A stretch of 64,000 nt of DNA from Marininema mesophilum (GTDB lineage: Bacteria > Bacillota > Bacilli > Thermoactinomycetales > DSM-45169). Below the pieces are notes generated by a model. The model saw only the letters and a list, made by a program, of their open reading frames with translations. It was not told the DNA's origin and searched no databases. Shown here in pieces: positions 49,230 through 58,107 of this stretch; positions within the stretch are counted from its first letter, which is position 1, and every line of letters begins with the position of its first letter. The translations under genes and the position numbers were made by a program. The stretch covers positions 94,564 to 158,563 of the forward strand of contig NZ_FNNQ01000009.1 of assembly GCF_900106775.1 (NCBI RefSeq), given 5' to 3'.

Positions 49230-51029
49230 TTATGAGGTTAACTCAAGGAATTGATCAATATCTGCCTGGATGGGATCCACTGCTTGCTGCCAAAACTCAG
49301 GTCGTGTCAGATCTACACCTAAGTGCTTCTTTGCCAACTCCTCCGTCGTCATTCGCCCAGTATCTTGCAATAAGTGGACATATTGATCAGCAAAGGAGGT
49401 TCCCACTTCTAATGCATTTCCGTAAATCCCCATACTAAATAAGTAGCCAAATGTATAGGGAAAGTTGTAAAAAGGAAAGAACGTGTTGTAAAAATGTTGC
49501 TTAGACGCCCAGAACCGAGGATGGTACTCAGAGAGTGAATCCATAAAGGCCTCTTTTTGCGCTTCTTCCATCAGTTCACTGAGTCGTTCGGCACTAACCA
49601 ACCCTTGTTTACGTTCTTCATAAAAGCGCGTCTCAAAGAGGAAACGACAATGGATATCCATAAAGAAGCCAACTGTATTCTGGATTTTATTCTCTAGCAA
49701 GGTAATCTTCTCTTCCTTGCTCTTCGCTTCACGAATCGCTGCGTCGGAGACAATCAGTTCAGCAAAGGTAGACGCCGTCTCAGCAACATTCATCGCGTAT
49801 TCCTTCACCAAGTGAGGAAGGCCTTTCATCACATCATCGTGATAGGCGTGACCTAGCTCATGGGCAAGTGTACTAATATTGGACATTGTGCCAGAGTAGG
49901 TCAGGAAAATTCGAGACTCTTCACTTTCGGTAAAGGAAGTACAAAACCCACCTGGCTGTTTTCCGGCGCGATCCTCTGCCTCAATCCACTGCTCTTGAAA
50001 CGCTTTTTCCGCAAATGCTGCCAAGCGAGGATCAAACCGTCTAAATTGATCCGTGATAAAATCCGCCGCTTCGTCGTAACCAATTTCCTTACCTTCCTCT
50101 TGGCCAACGGGAGCATAGATATCATACCAAGCTAATTTCTCTACCCCTAGAATTTCAGCTTTTCGCTTGAAAAATTGGAGAAGCTTCTCTTTATTATGAT
50201 CAATCACTCCCCACATCGTCGCTAGAGTTTTCTCTGACATGCGGTTCATATTTAGTGGCTCTTTGAGAACGGAATCCCAGCCCCGATGACGATACAGATT
50301 GATGCGAAAACCTGCCAAATGGTTTAATGTGGTCGCAACCAGATCCTCTTCTTCTTGCCATGACTTTTCGTAGGAGGAGAAAATCTGTTTACGTACTGCT
50401 CGGTCCGGATGATGCAATTTGTTGTTGGCTTGTCCTACGGACAACTGATGAATCACTCCATTATCCTCAAAGGGAATCGTCATCCGTCCCACCAATGTGC
50501 TATACATCTTACTCCAGGCATGATAACCATCTACAGCAAGATCTCCTGCCAAACTTTCTTCAGGAGCGGTTAATTTCTCTAATGCCCGTTGTCTTCTCTC
50601 TGCAATATTAAACGCAATCGGAGTAAATCGTGAATCTTGCAGTAAGTTATTCCAGTGAGCCTCATCCATTTCCAATAAGAGTTTATCTAATTTTGTCAGG
50701 ATTGTGTTATATCTAGCTCCTAGTTGCCTTACACGCCCAAAAAGAATGTCAGCACCTTTATCGGTCATGTCTTGCGCTTCTAAACATTCAATAAATGCAA
50801 CGGCTTCCCCTAGACGGCTGGCGATGACCTGAACCTGCTGAACAATCTCCTCACAAATGGTAAGGTCCTCAAGAGACTTACCTAGTAATTGCCGGATTTG
50901 AGCATCCAATGATTCTAGATCTTGGCCCAATGTGCTCAAATATTCCTGAAACTGAGGAGATGCACTTCCACCCGGGAAGAAGCCTTCTAAATCCCAGGTT
51001 AAGCTGAGTTGTTGCTTTTTCTGAGACAT
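49230..51029 (-). CDS. M3 family oligoendopeptidase (PepF type), distal copy
   Basis: 599 residues. The zinc motif is TLAHELGHAYHDDVMKG, with the third Glu ligand region ETASTFAELIVSDAAIREAK. The N-terminal helical domain begins LSLTWDLEGFFPGG, as in PepF. It degrades short peptides in the cytoplasm. ATG 51029 follows AAAGGGTG. It is a close paralogue of the gene at 51162-52961 (same lengths and motif order), evidently from tandem duplication. A terminator lies between the copies, so each may have its own promoter. Confidence 0.94.
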   Translation of the reverse strand: MSQKKQQLSLTWDLEGFFPGGSASPQFQEYLSTLGQDLESLDAQIRQLLGKSLEDLTICEEIVQQVQVIASRLGEAVAFIECLEAQDMTDKGADILFGRVRQLGARYNTILTKLDKLLLEMDEAHWNNLLQDSRFTPIAFNIAERRQRALEKLTAPEESLAGDLAVDGYHAWSKMYSTLVGRMTIPFEDNGVIHQLSVGQANNKLHHPDRAVRKQIFSSYEKSWQEEEDLVATTLNHLAGFRINLYRHRGWDSVLKEPLNMNRMSEKTLATMWGVIDHNKEKLLQFFKRKAEILGVEKLAWYDIYAPVGQEEGKEIGYDEAADFITDQFRRFDPRLAAFAEKAFQEQWIEAEDRAGKQPGGFCTSFTESEESRIFLTYSGTMSNISTLAHELGHAYHDDVMKGLPHLVKEYAMNVAETASTFAELIVSDAAIREAKSKEEKITLLENKIQNTVGFFMDIHCRFLFETRFYEERKQGLVSAERLSELMEEAQKEAFMDSLSEYHPRFWASKQHFYNTFFPFYNFPYTFGYLFSMGIYGNALEVGTSFADQYVHLLQDTGRMTTEELAKKHLGVDLTRPEFWQQAVDPIQADIDQFLELTS

Positions 51030-51118
51030 ATTTTCACCCTTTTCTCCCAATTTACCTCTTAATTATAACACTCCTTCTCCCTCATCAGAGTAAGTGATGT
51101 TCTCTTTTAAAAAATATT

Positions 51119-51144
51119 AAAAGGACCTCGCTAGGAGATCCTTT
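51119..51144 (-). terminator. Terminator between the two oligoendopeptidase genes
   Basis: AAAAGGATCTC-ctagc-GAGGTCCTTTT followed by AATATTTTTT on the minus strand. Confidence 0.8.
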
Positions 51145-51161
51145 TGACATCCGTTGCTTAC

Positions 51162-52961
51162 TCACTCATTTGTCAATTCCAGAAAATGAGCAATATCTGC
51201 ATGAATTAAATCAGCGGCATGTTGCCAAAACTCCGGACGTGACAAGTCAACTCCAAGGTGTTTTTGCGCTAGCTCTTCTGTCGTCATCCGGCCCGTATCC
51301 CGCAACAGATCCACATATCGATCCGCAAAATCCGGGCCTGCTTCAAGGGCTCTGCCGTATAGCCCCGTACTAAAGAGATAGCCAAAAGTATAAGGAAAAT
51401 TGTAAAATGGGACGCCTGTAATATGGAAATGGAGCTTGGATGCCCAGAAGTACGGATGATACTCGGTAAAGGAATCTTGGAAAGCTTCTTTTTCTGCCTC
51501 AACCACCAATTCCCTGAGCCGTTGACTACTTACTAAGCCGTCTTTACGCTCTTCATAAAAACGTGTTTCAAAGAGAAAACGAGCTTGAATATCCATGAAA
51601 AAGGCGACTGCACGCTGGATTTTATCTTCAAGTAGATTGATTTTCTCTTCTTTACTCTTTGCCTCGCGAATCGCGGCATCCGAAACAATCAATTCTGCAA
51701 AAGTAGATGCTGTCTCGGCAACATTCATGGCGTACCGTTGTGCCATTTGCGGGAGGTCATTCATCACATGCTGATGATAGGCATGCCCTAACTCATGGGC
51801 CAATGTGGAAATATTGGATGAAGTTCCGGCAAAGGTCATAAAAATTCGCGATTGACTACTATCGGAAAAATTTGTACAAAAACCGCCTGGCCGCTTTCCT
51901 GGGCGATCCTCTGCTTCAATCCAGCGCTCTCGGAACGCCTTTTCTGCGAAGGACGCAAGGCGTGGGTCAAAACGCTTAAACTGATCGATGATAAATTCGG
52001 CCGCTTCATCATAACTCACCTTTGACTCTGTCTGACTGATTGGAGCATAGACATCATACCAAGCCAACTTCTCCACACCGAGGATCTTCGCTTTCCGTTT
52101 AAAGAACTTGAGTAGCATCCCCTTATTCTGATCAATCACTTCCCACATGGTGGTAAGGGTTTTTTCTGACATACGATTGATATCCAGTGGCTCTTTTAAA
52201 GGAGAATCCCATCCTCTGTGACGATAGAGATTTAATCGGAAGCCCGCTAGATGATTCAAGGTTGTAGCGAGAAGGTCTTCTTCCGTCTCCCACGCCTTGC
52301 CCATGGCATGAAAAACCTGCTGACGAACCTCACGATCTGTGCTATGCATTTTATTGGCCGCCTGCCCTATGGATAACTTCTTCGTCTCCCCATTTTCCGT
52401 AAAAGGAATGGTCATTCGTCCAACAATCGTGTTATACATATCTCCCCAGGCATGATAACCATCCACAGCAAGATCCCCTGCTAAACTCTCTCCATCTGCT
52501 GGAAGGCGATCTGTTGCTCGTCTTCTTCTTTCAGCTAAAGGAAATGCAATAGGGGCAAAGCGAGAATCCTGCAGTAAGTTTTCCCAACCTGCATTACTCA
52601 TCTCAAGGAAGAGTTGATCAAGTTTCGTTAGTGATGCACTATAAGCAGCTCCCATCTGGGAAATGCGGCCACGAAGCATCTTCGCCCCTGCATCTTTCAT
52701 ATCTTGTGCTGTTAAACAACTAATAAAAGCCCCTGCCTCTCCTAAACGACGCGACAATCCCTGTAATTGATCCAAAACACCCTTCCATACGTCATAATCT
52801 TCGGAAGGTTGCTCTGTCAAATGAAGTAGCGCCGCATCAAATGAGGCGATGTCTTTCTCTAATGTTTCAATATACATCTTAAAATTAGGAGACTCACTTC
52901 CACCAGGGAAAAAGACGTCCAGATCCCATGTCATGCTGTACATTTTCTTCTGTTCAGCCAT
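51162..52961 (-). CDS. M3 family oligoendopeptidase (PepF type), proximal copy
   Basis: 599 residues. The zinc motif is TLAHELGHAYHQHVMND with the same downstream ETASTFAELIVSDAAIREAK block. The N-terminus reads MTWDLDVFFPGGSESPNFKM. It is highly similar to the adjacent copy over the full length, with divergence mainly in the first 120 residues. ATG follows AAAGGGTGAGAAC. Cytoplasmic metallopeptidase acting on oligopeptides; a division of substrate preference between the copies is possible. Confidence 0.94.
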   Translation of the reverse strand: MAEQKKMYSMTWDLDVFFPGGSESPNFKMYIETLEKDIASFDAALLHLTEQPSEDYDVWKGVLDQLQGLSRRLGEAGAFISCLTAQDMKDAGAKMLRGRISQMGAAYSASLTKLDQLFLEMSNAGWENLLQDSRFAPIAFPLAERRRRATDRLPADGESLAGDLAVDGYHAWGDMYNTIVGRMTIPFTENGETKKLSIGQAANKMHSTDREVRQQVFHAMGKAWETEEDLLATTLNHLAGFRLNLYRHRGWDSPLKEPLDINRMSEKTLTTMWEVIDQNKGMLLKFFKRKAKILGVEKLAWYDVYAPISQTESKVSYDEAAEFIIDQFKRFDPRLASFAEKAFRERWIEAEDRPGKRPGGFCTNFSDSSQSRIFMTFAGTSSNISTLAHELGHAYHQHVMNDLPQMAQRYAMNVAETASTFAELIVSDAAIREAKSKEEKINLLEDKIQRAVAFFMDIQARFLFETRFYEERKDGLVSSQRLRELVVEAEKEAFQDSFTEYHPYFWASKLHFHITGVPFYNFPYTFGYLFSTGLYGRALEAGPDFADRYVDLLRDTGRMTTEELAQKHLGVDLSRPEFWQHAADLIHADIAHFLELTNE

Positions 52962-53082
52962 GTTCTCACCCTTTATCCTTTAGAATATACTTTGAGTATA
53001 CCATCTTCTATTCCAGAACCAACCAGGAAATCACCACTACCACTCACTCTTCACATTTCTTGTTTCAGAAATATCTCCATAT

Positions 53083-53113
53083 AAAAAAGCTGATGTGGAG
53101 CATCAGCTTTTTT
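53083..53113. terminator. Bidirectional terminator hairpin
   Basis: AAAAAAGCTGATG-tggag-CATCAGCTTTTTT, a perfect symmetrical terminator between the nitroreductase gene and the proximal oligoendopeptidase gene. The remaining 180 bases to 53295 show only a short CTACCCTTCGGGTAG hairpin. Confidence 0.85.
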
Positions 53114-53295
53114 ATATATTCTATATACTCTAATCCGAATCCTCAGCTAACTGTTTGGCGTTTGACCTCCCAGTTAACTGTTCAGATCCCAATACCGACA
53201 ATCTACCCTTCGGGTAGGATCATCATCAGAGTCACCTATATCGCCATCGACTCCATTGCAATTCTACAACTGGAACCTTTACTGTCGATGTCCTA

Positions 53296-53949
53296 TTATG
53301 TCTGATTAGCCCCAAATGGAACCCCCAAGCGGTCGATATTTACCACTTCTGACAAAGGAAGACGATCACACCTTGGCAAATCAAAGTCACCCGCATATCC
53401 CAAAGTGATCAACATCGCTGGAAAAAGCGTATCATCTAACTCAGTCACCTCTGCTACTGCATTCGGGTCAAAACCAATCATCGGGCAGGTAGCTAAGCCC
53501 ATATCCTCTGCTGCGACCATCAGTGACATGGCTGCTAAAGAAGCACTTCTTATTGCTTCCTCCCTCGCTTTGGTAGGATTATTTTTATAAGCATTGCGCA
53601 TCATCTCTGCTTGTTTTGCAATCTTTTCTTCGGTACTCTCTCCATAAAACCCTTTTCTTGCGAACTCCCTCGCAACATCTTCGGCTCTCTTCCACGCTGC
53701 CAAATCCCCGCAAACAACGATGGTACACGCTGCCTGTTCCACTTTCTCCTGCCCCATCGCCGCTTGACGTAAACGTTGCTTTTGCTCAGGATCACGTACA
53801 ACGATAAATTTATAATGCTGAAAATTCCACGCTGAGGGAGCCAGTGTCGTCAACTCAAACAGTTCAGCTAGTTGTTCTTCCGTAACCGCCCGATTTGGAT
53901 CATATACCTTCATCGAACGCCGTTGGCGCAACACTTTTTTCGTCTCCAT
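53296..53949 (-). CDS. Nitroreductase family protein
   Basis: 217 residues. The FMN-binding nitroreductase pattern is RRSMKVYDPNRAVTEEQLAE at the start, LAPSAWNFQHYKFIVVRDPE, the central SLAAMSLMVAAEDMGLATCP and DLPRCDRLPLSEVV at the end. It reduces nitro-compounds or quinones with NAD(P)H. It is the last gene of a likely operon with a quinone oxidoreductase (17 bases upstream) and a TPR protein. Confidence 0.92.
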   Translation of the reverse strand: METKKVLRQRRSMKVYDPNRAVTEEQLAELFELTTLAPSAWNFQHYKFIVVRDPEQKQRLRQAAMGQEKVEQAACTIVVCGDLAAWKRAEDVAREFARKGFYGESTEEKIAKQAEMMRNAYKNNPTKAREEAIRSASLAAMSLMVAAEDMGLATCPMIGFDPNAVAEVTELDDTLFPAMLITLGYAGDFDLPRCDRLPLSEVVNIDRLGVPFGANQT

Positions 53950-53966
53950 CGAAACAATCCCTTCGG

Positions 53967-54950
53967 TTAATTGATTTCTAATACGATCTTACCAATGTTA
54001 CGATTCTCCTCCATGTATTGATGAGCCGTTTGCACTTCTTCCCAGGCAAAGGTCTGATCAATCACCGGACGTATTGCTCCTGTCTGAAAAAGCGGAAGAC
54101 CCTGTTGGACAAAATCCTTAGTTAGTCGTGTCTTATAGGAAAGGCTTCTAGAGCGTAATGTGGTACCTGTCACCTGCAAGCGCTTCCTCAAAATCGGGGC
54201 TAAATCGACCCCCTTGATATGGGAACCACCCAATGTACTAATCAAAACCAAGCGTCCATCCAAGGTAAGTGCTCTTAGATTTTGTTCCCAATAGGGAGCA
54301 CCTATAAAGTCAAGCACCAGATCAAACCCCTCTTCCCCGACAGCATTCCGTAACTTCGGTTCAAAAGGCCCCTCGGTATAGTTCACTCCTACGTTGGCTC
54401 CCATCCGCTCACTAGCCGCTAGCTTCTCTTCAGAGCCAGCCGTGACGGCCACAAATGCACCATAGTGCTTAGCCAATTGAATGGCTGCGGTGCCCACTCC
54501 ACTTGCTCCAGCATGAATCAGCACTCGCTCCCCGGCTTGAAGCCTACCAATCCAGAATAAAGCCTGCCATGCTGTGAGAAATACTTCAGCCACTCCTGCC
54601 GCCTCAAAAAAGGACATTCCCTCAGGTATGGGCATTGCCATCTCCCCTGGGATTACTGCATATTCAGCATAACCCCCTCCAGGGAGAAGTCCAAAAACCC
54701 GATCCCCTTTTTTCCAAGGTCCACTATTCTCTCCCACTTCCTCGACAATCCCAGCCATCTCTAATCCTAAGATAGGACTTGCGTCTGAAGGTGGGGGATA
54801 CTTACCCTCCCGTTGCATAATATCGGCTCGGTTGAGGGCCGTTGCCTTTACTCGAACCAACAACTCATTGGGTGTCGGTTTTGGAGTAGGATACTCGCCA
54901 AGTTTTAAACTATCTGGCCCCCCTGGTTGATCAATCAATACCGCTTTCAT
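53967..54950 (-). CDS. NAD(P)H quinone oxidoreductase (zinc-free MDR family, PIG3-like)
   Basis: 327 residues. Family blocks are MKAVLIDQPGGPDSLKLGEY, ALNRADIMQREGKYPPPSDA, LGLEMAGIVEEVG and the nucleotide-binding ERVLIHAGASGVGTAAIQLA. The zinc-ligand Cys cluster of alcohol dehydrogenases is absent, as in quinone oxidoreductases. ATG follows AAGGAGGCG. Together with the nitroreductase it points to a redox or detoxification unit. Confidence 0.92.
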   Translation of the reverse strand: MKAVLIDQPGGPDSLKLGEYPTPKPTPNELLVRVKATALNRADIMQREGKYPPPSDASPILGLEMAGIVEEVGENSGPWKKGDRVFGLLPGGGYAEYAVIPGEMAMPIPEGMSFFEAAGVAEVFLTAWQALFWIGRLQAGERVLIHAGASGVGTAAIQLAKHYGAFVAVTAGSEEKLAASERMGANVGVNYTEGPFEPKLRNAVGEEGFDLVLDFIGAPYWEQNLRALTLDGRLVLISTLGGSHIKGVDLAPILRKRLQVTGTTLRSRSLSYKTRLTKDFVQQGLPLFQTGAIRPVIDQTFAWEEVQTAHQYMEENRNIGKIVLEIN

Positions 54951-55022
54951 CTAATCGCCTCCTTGGTAAAGGGACTTGTCAGGAATTGTTCCCCAAAATC
55001 ATCCCAAGAAAACTGCTGGGGT

Positions 55023-55718
55023 TTAACTCGCATCATAAGTAACCGCTTCTACCATCCGCTGAAAACCCACATCCTTCTTTCCTTCCTTCATCATCCTATC
55101 TCCTTCATTCCACCCTTCTTCATCCACCCAGATAACATAGGGAAGCAAACGCTCAAAGCTGGTGGCTGCTCCCTCCCAATCTCCCTCTTCGGCATGAAAG
55201 AGCGCTAGCTGATGGATCGCATAGCAGAGTGCAGGTCCAACAAGATTTTGTCCGTCCTCTTGGGGAAGAGAAGCAAACCGAGCTCCTTCTCGTAGGATCA
55301 ACTTCTCCAGTTCACGATGTGCTGCTTCCTTCTTTCCTAACTTAAATAGGTAGTAGCTGTGATACACTTCAAGGTGGGTTCGGCTCATCATATACCCCAT
55401 GGAGTCTGGAAACTCAGCGAGGGCCTTCATCATATAAGCCTCCGCTTTTACAAAACGTTCCTTCTCGGCATCCATCTCAGCCATTTCAATAAGACTACGC
55501 ACATAGGCAAAATGACGGTTTTCATTTTCATCAGGTCCATAAGCAGCGATACTTTCAAACAATTGATAAGCGAGCTCTTTTTCTCCTCGGTTCATAAGCG
55601 TAACAGCGATTAACATACGGGAATTAGGTTGATCAAACTCTTGGAAGATCGTATTTGGTAATATGTGCGCTACTTTCTCCAGTGCCGCTTCTTTTAGTTC
55701 ATTGATATGGAACATCAT
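55023..55718 (-). CDS. TPR-like helical repeat protein of unknown function
   Basis: 231 residues, nearly all helical. TPR-like pairs include RMLIAVTLMNRGEKELAYQL, DAEKERFVKAEAYMMKALAE, SYYLFKLGKKEAAHRELEKL and LALFHAEEGDWEGAATSFER. No signal peptide and no catalytic motif. ATG follows GGAGG. It precedes the quinone oxidoreductase gene by 72 bases on the same strand. Probably a scaffold or regulator; the partner is unknown. Confidence 0.7.
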   Translation of the reverse strand: MMFHINELKEAALEKVAHILPNTIFQEFDQPNSRMLIAVTLMNRGEKELAYQLFESIAAYGPDENENRHFAYVRSLIEMAEMDAEKERFVKAEAYMMKALAEFPDSMGYMMSRTHLEVYHSYYLFKLGKKEAAHRELEKLILREGARFASLPQEDGQNLVGPALCYAIHQLALFHAEEGDWEGAATSFERLLPYVIWVDEEGWNEGDRMMKEGKKDVGFQRMVEAVTYDAS

Positions 55719-55957
55719 TTTTCCTCCACTATTAAAAGGGGGGAGTCTCCCCTTTGTGATATTCTTAATATTTTACCATGCACATCGATCTGCCCAACCT
55801 GGTTATACTTTCTGCGACTCACCGATCATTGATTTGGGGACATGTTTACCTATTGTTCGTTCATACAATAAACACACACCCGTATGAGACAATCCTCCCT
55901 CTAGTACCTATTCACCCAATGATCAACTACTCTTCCCTTCCCAAGGAGGAATCCCCT

Positions 55958-56380
55958 TTGCAAAAAGAACCTGCACCTAATTTCACACTGACTACCTTAA
56001 CCGGAGAGACCATCTCCCTCTCTGATCTACGAGGCAAAGTTGTTCTTCTCTCCTTTTGGGTCACTTGGTGCCCCTCTTGTCAGGCGGACTTACCCCAGAA
56101 AGAAATATTTTCTCGTTCCCTGGAAGCGAATCGTTTCGCCTTTTACACCATTAACGTACCCGGACGCGAGGCTGACCCCAACAGGGTAGCTCCCTTCGTC
56201 CGCGAACAGGGTTTTCGTTTTCCTGTACTTCTCGACGATGGACGTTCGGTGTACGACGCCTTTCAAATACCTTCTGTCCCTACCTCTGTCTTAATTGATC
56301 CAGAAGGAATGATTGTGGGTCGATACGATGAACATACCCCTTTTCTTCGAGTAGTTGAAGCGATTGGACGACTCCTCTGA
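55958..56380 (+). CDS. TlpA/ResA-like thioredoxin-fold protein
   Basis: 140 residues from TTG 55958, five bases after AAGGAGGAA; a longer frame from 55778 has no site. APNFTLTTLTGETISLSDLR is followed by the redox motif FWVTWCPSCQADLP (CPSC) and the cis-Pro loop IPSVPTSVLIDPEG. No signal peptide or TM anchor is present from this start, so it would act in the cytoplasm unless the longer form is made. It precedes uppP by 18 bases. Confidence 0.85.
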   Translation: MQKEPAPNFTLTTLTGETISLSDLRGKVVLLSFWVTWCPSCQADLPQKEIFSRSLEANRFAFYTINVPGREADPNRVAPFVREQGFRFPVLLDDGRSVYDAFQIPSVPTSVLIDPEGMIVGRYDEHTPFLRVVEAIGRLL

Positions 56381-56398
56381 AGAAAAAAGGAGGCTACG

Positions 56399-57181
56399 AT
56401 GGACTGGTTACAGGCGCTGATCTTAGGTATCGTACAAGGGTTGACCGAATTCCTACCGATTAGTAGTACAGGACACCTTTACTTAGGACGTCACCTCTTT
56501 GGCTTAGATGATGCAGGCTTATTCTTGGATACCATGCTTCATTTGGGCACACTCATTGCCGTACTAATCGTCTATCGGCGGGAAATCGTTACGGTTATCC
56601 GACAGCCCTTTGGTCCATTAGCCCGTTTAACCATCATCGGTACGATACCTACCGCTATCATCGGCTTTACCTTTAAGGATTTTTTTGAAGAAGTAGCTGT
56701 CTCTGGTGTTACCATCGGCTGGGAATTTCTCATCACAGGAACTATTTTATGGTGGGCAGATACCCTGAAAGAGCGTGGGAGCAAAAAACTCAGCTCGATC
56801 ACCACTGCCGATGCGTTGATCATCGGTACTTTCCAAGGAGTTGCCATCCTACCTGCAATCTCCCGTTCAGGATTGACCATAGCCGCTGCCCTTTTCCGAG
56901 GCATCGACAAGGCAGAGGCCGCTTACTTTTCCTTTTTTCTCTCCATACCAGCCATTGCAGGTGCTGTTCTTCTCTCCACGGTAGATCTGTTGAGAGGACG
57001 GACAGAGGCTCTTCCCCTCTCTTCTCTTCTTATCGCTACGGTCATGTCCGCACTTTGTGGATACATCGCGATCCGCTGGATGATTCGTCTTCTTCAGCGG
57101 GGTTCCTTAAAAGGATTCGCAGTCTATGTCTGGTTACTGGGCCTCATCGTCCTCTTTGCACAATGGACAGGATTTTTTTAA
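56399..57181 (+). CDS. uppP: Undecaprenyl-diphosphatase UppP (BacA)
   Basis: 260 residues with seven to eight TM segments. The two active-site blocks are IVQGLTEFLPISSTGHLYLG at the start and GVAILPAISRSGLTIAAAL in the middle. It recycles undecaprenyl pyrophosphate for peptidoglycan synthesis and gives bacitracin resistance when abundant. ATG follows AAAAGGAGGCTACG. It is probably cotranscribed with the TlpA-like gene. Confidence 0.96.
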   Translation: MDWLQALILGIVQGLTEFLPISSTGHLYLGRHLFGLDDAGLFLDTMLHLGTLIAVLIVYRREIVTVIRQPFGPLARLTIIGTIPTAIIGFTFKDFFEEVAVSGVTIGWEFLITGTILWWADTLKERGSKKLSSITTADALIIGTFQGVAILPAISRSGLTIAAALFRGIDKAEAAYFSFFLSIPAIAGAVLLSTVDLLRGRTEALPLSSLLIATVMSALCGYIAIRWMIRLLQRGSLKGFAVYVWLLGLIVLFAQWTGFF

Positions 57182-57236
57182 AACACCTAACGTGATCCTT
57201 TCCGGACCAGCATAAGTAAGATAGAAGGGGGCGCAT

Positions 57237-57809
57237 TCACTTAGTGTTAATTGGTCGAAACTCATTCTCTGTTACCCATTTATGATTCTTTACTTTCTTT
57301 CCTCCCGTAGTAGGAGTGTAATCAACCATATATACTGTTGTTTTTTCACCTGATTCAATAATAGCGATTGCTCCCTTCATTCCTTTCATGTGATCTGCTT
57401 TCAGGACCACTTTTGTCCCTGGTTTAAGAGGTTGGTTCGCTACATTTTTAATATCTTCCTGTACAATCCACTTATGATTCTTTACTTTCTCTCCTCCTGT
57501 TGTAGGTGTATATGTAATAGTATAGGCAATGGTATCATAAGCACCTACAATTTTTGCGATTGCTCCTTTCATCCCTTTCATATGATCAGCTTTAATGATC
57601 GCTTGGCTACCAACTTTGTAAGTTGGATTCTTTGCATTTTTTAATCCTTTAGGTACTTGAGCAGAGCCAGAATGATTCATCTTTGAATGGTCCATCTTTG
57701 GTGATTTAGATTCAGGTTTGTTTTCGGATGAATTGGTATTACTTGCATTCCCACACCCGCTCAAGATAACCATAGCTATAACAGCAGAACAGAAAAGTTG
57801 GTTTTTCAC
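57237..57809 (-). CDS. YdhK-type lipoprotein with two DUF1541 repeats
   Basis: 190 residues. The signal peptide ends in lipobox VILSGC; a Ser/Lys/His/Met-rich linker (MDHSKMNHSG) follows, then two tandem DUF1541 units. Each has ADHMKGMKGAIA and a YTPTTGGxKVKNHKW ending. The HMKGM and MDHSKMNH motifs look like copper ligands, which agrees with the copper ATPase next door on the same strand, but metal binding is inferred. GTG 57809 follows AGAGGTGG. Confidence 0.88.
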   Translation of the reverse strand: MKNQLFCSAVIAMVILSGCGNASNTNSSENKPESKSPKMDHSKMNHSGSAQVPKGLKNAKNPTYKVGSQAIIKADHMKGMKGAIAKIVGAYDTIAYTITYTPTTGGEKVKNHKWIVQEDIKNVANQPLKPGTKVVLKADHMKGMKGAIAIIESGEKTTVYMVDYTPTTGGKKVKNHKWVTENEFRPINTK

Positions 57810-58023
57810 TAATACCACCTCTGGTACCTAAATTTATATACTCCCTTATAGTTTACTTTAATTCATGATGCTTTAAGCTTTCTCCTGTTTTCGCCTTTAG
57901 CTCTCCATTCGGCGAGGTTTCGGGTATCGGGTGGTTAAATTAGCCAAAGATTAGGAGAAAAAAGAGGCTCCATCGTGTAGTTTAAAGAGAGAACCTCAAA
58001 ACTACGCACAAAGGAGCATTCTT

Positions 58024-58107
58024 ATGAAGCAGAGTACGTTACTTTTGGATGTTTTGCAAACCTTATATAGTCAAAAGGAATATTTAGAACTCGCTCGTGC
58101 TTTATGA
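58024..58107 (+). CDS. Very short frame, possible transposase N-terminal relic
   Basis: ATG 58024 follows AAAGGAG and opens MKQSTLLLDVLQTLYSQKEY then LELARAL before a TGA that overlaps the end of the copper ATPase gene. The 60 bases upstream contain GAGGCTCCATCGTGTAGTTT and AAAACTAC, which look like an IS inverted end. This could be the stub of an insertion sequence deleted up to the ATPase gene. Low certainty. Confidence 0.3.
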   Translation: MKQSTLLLDVLQTLYSQKEYLELARAL

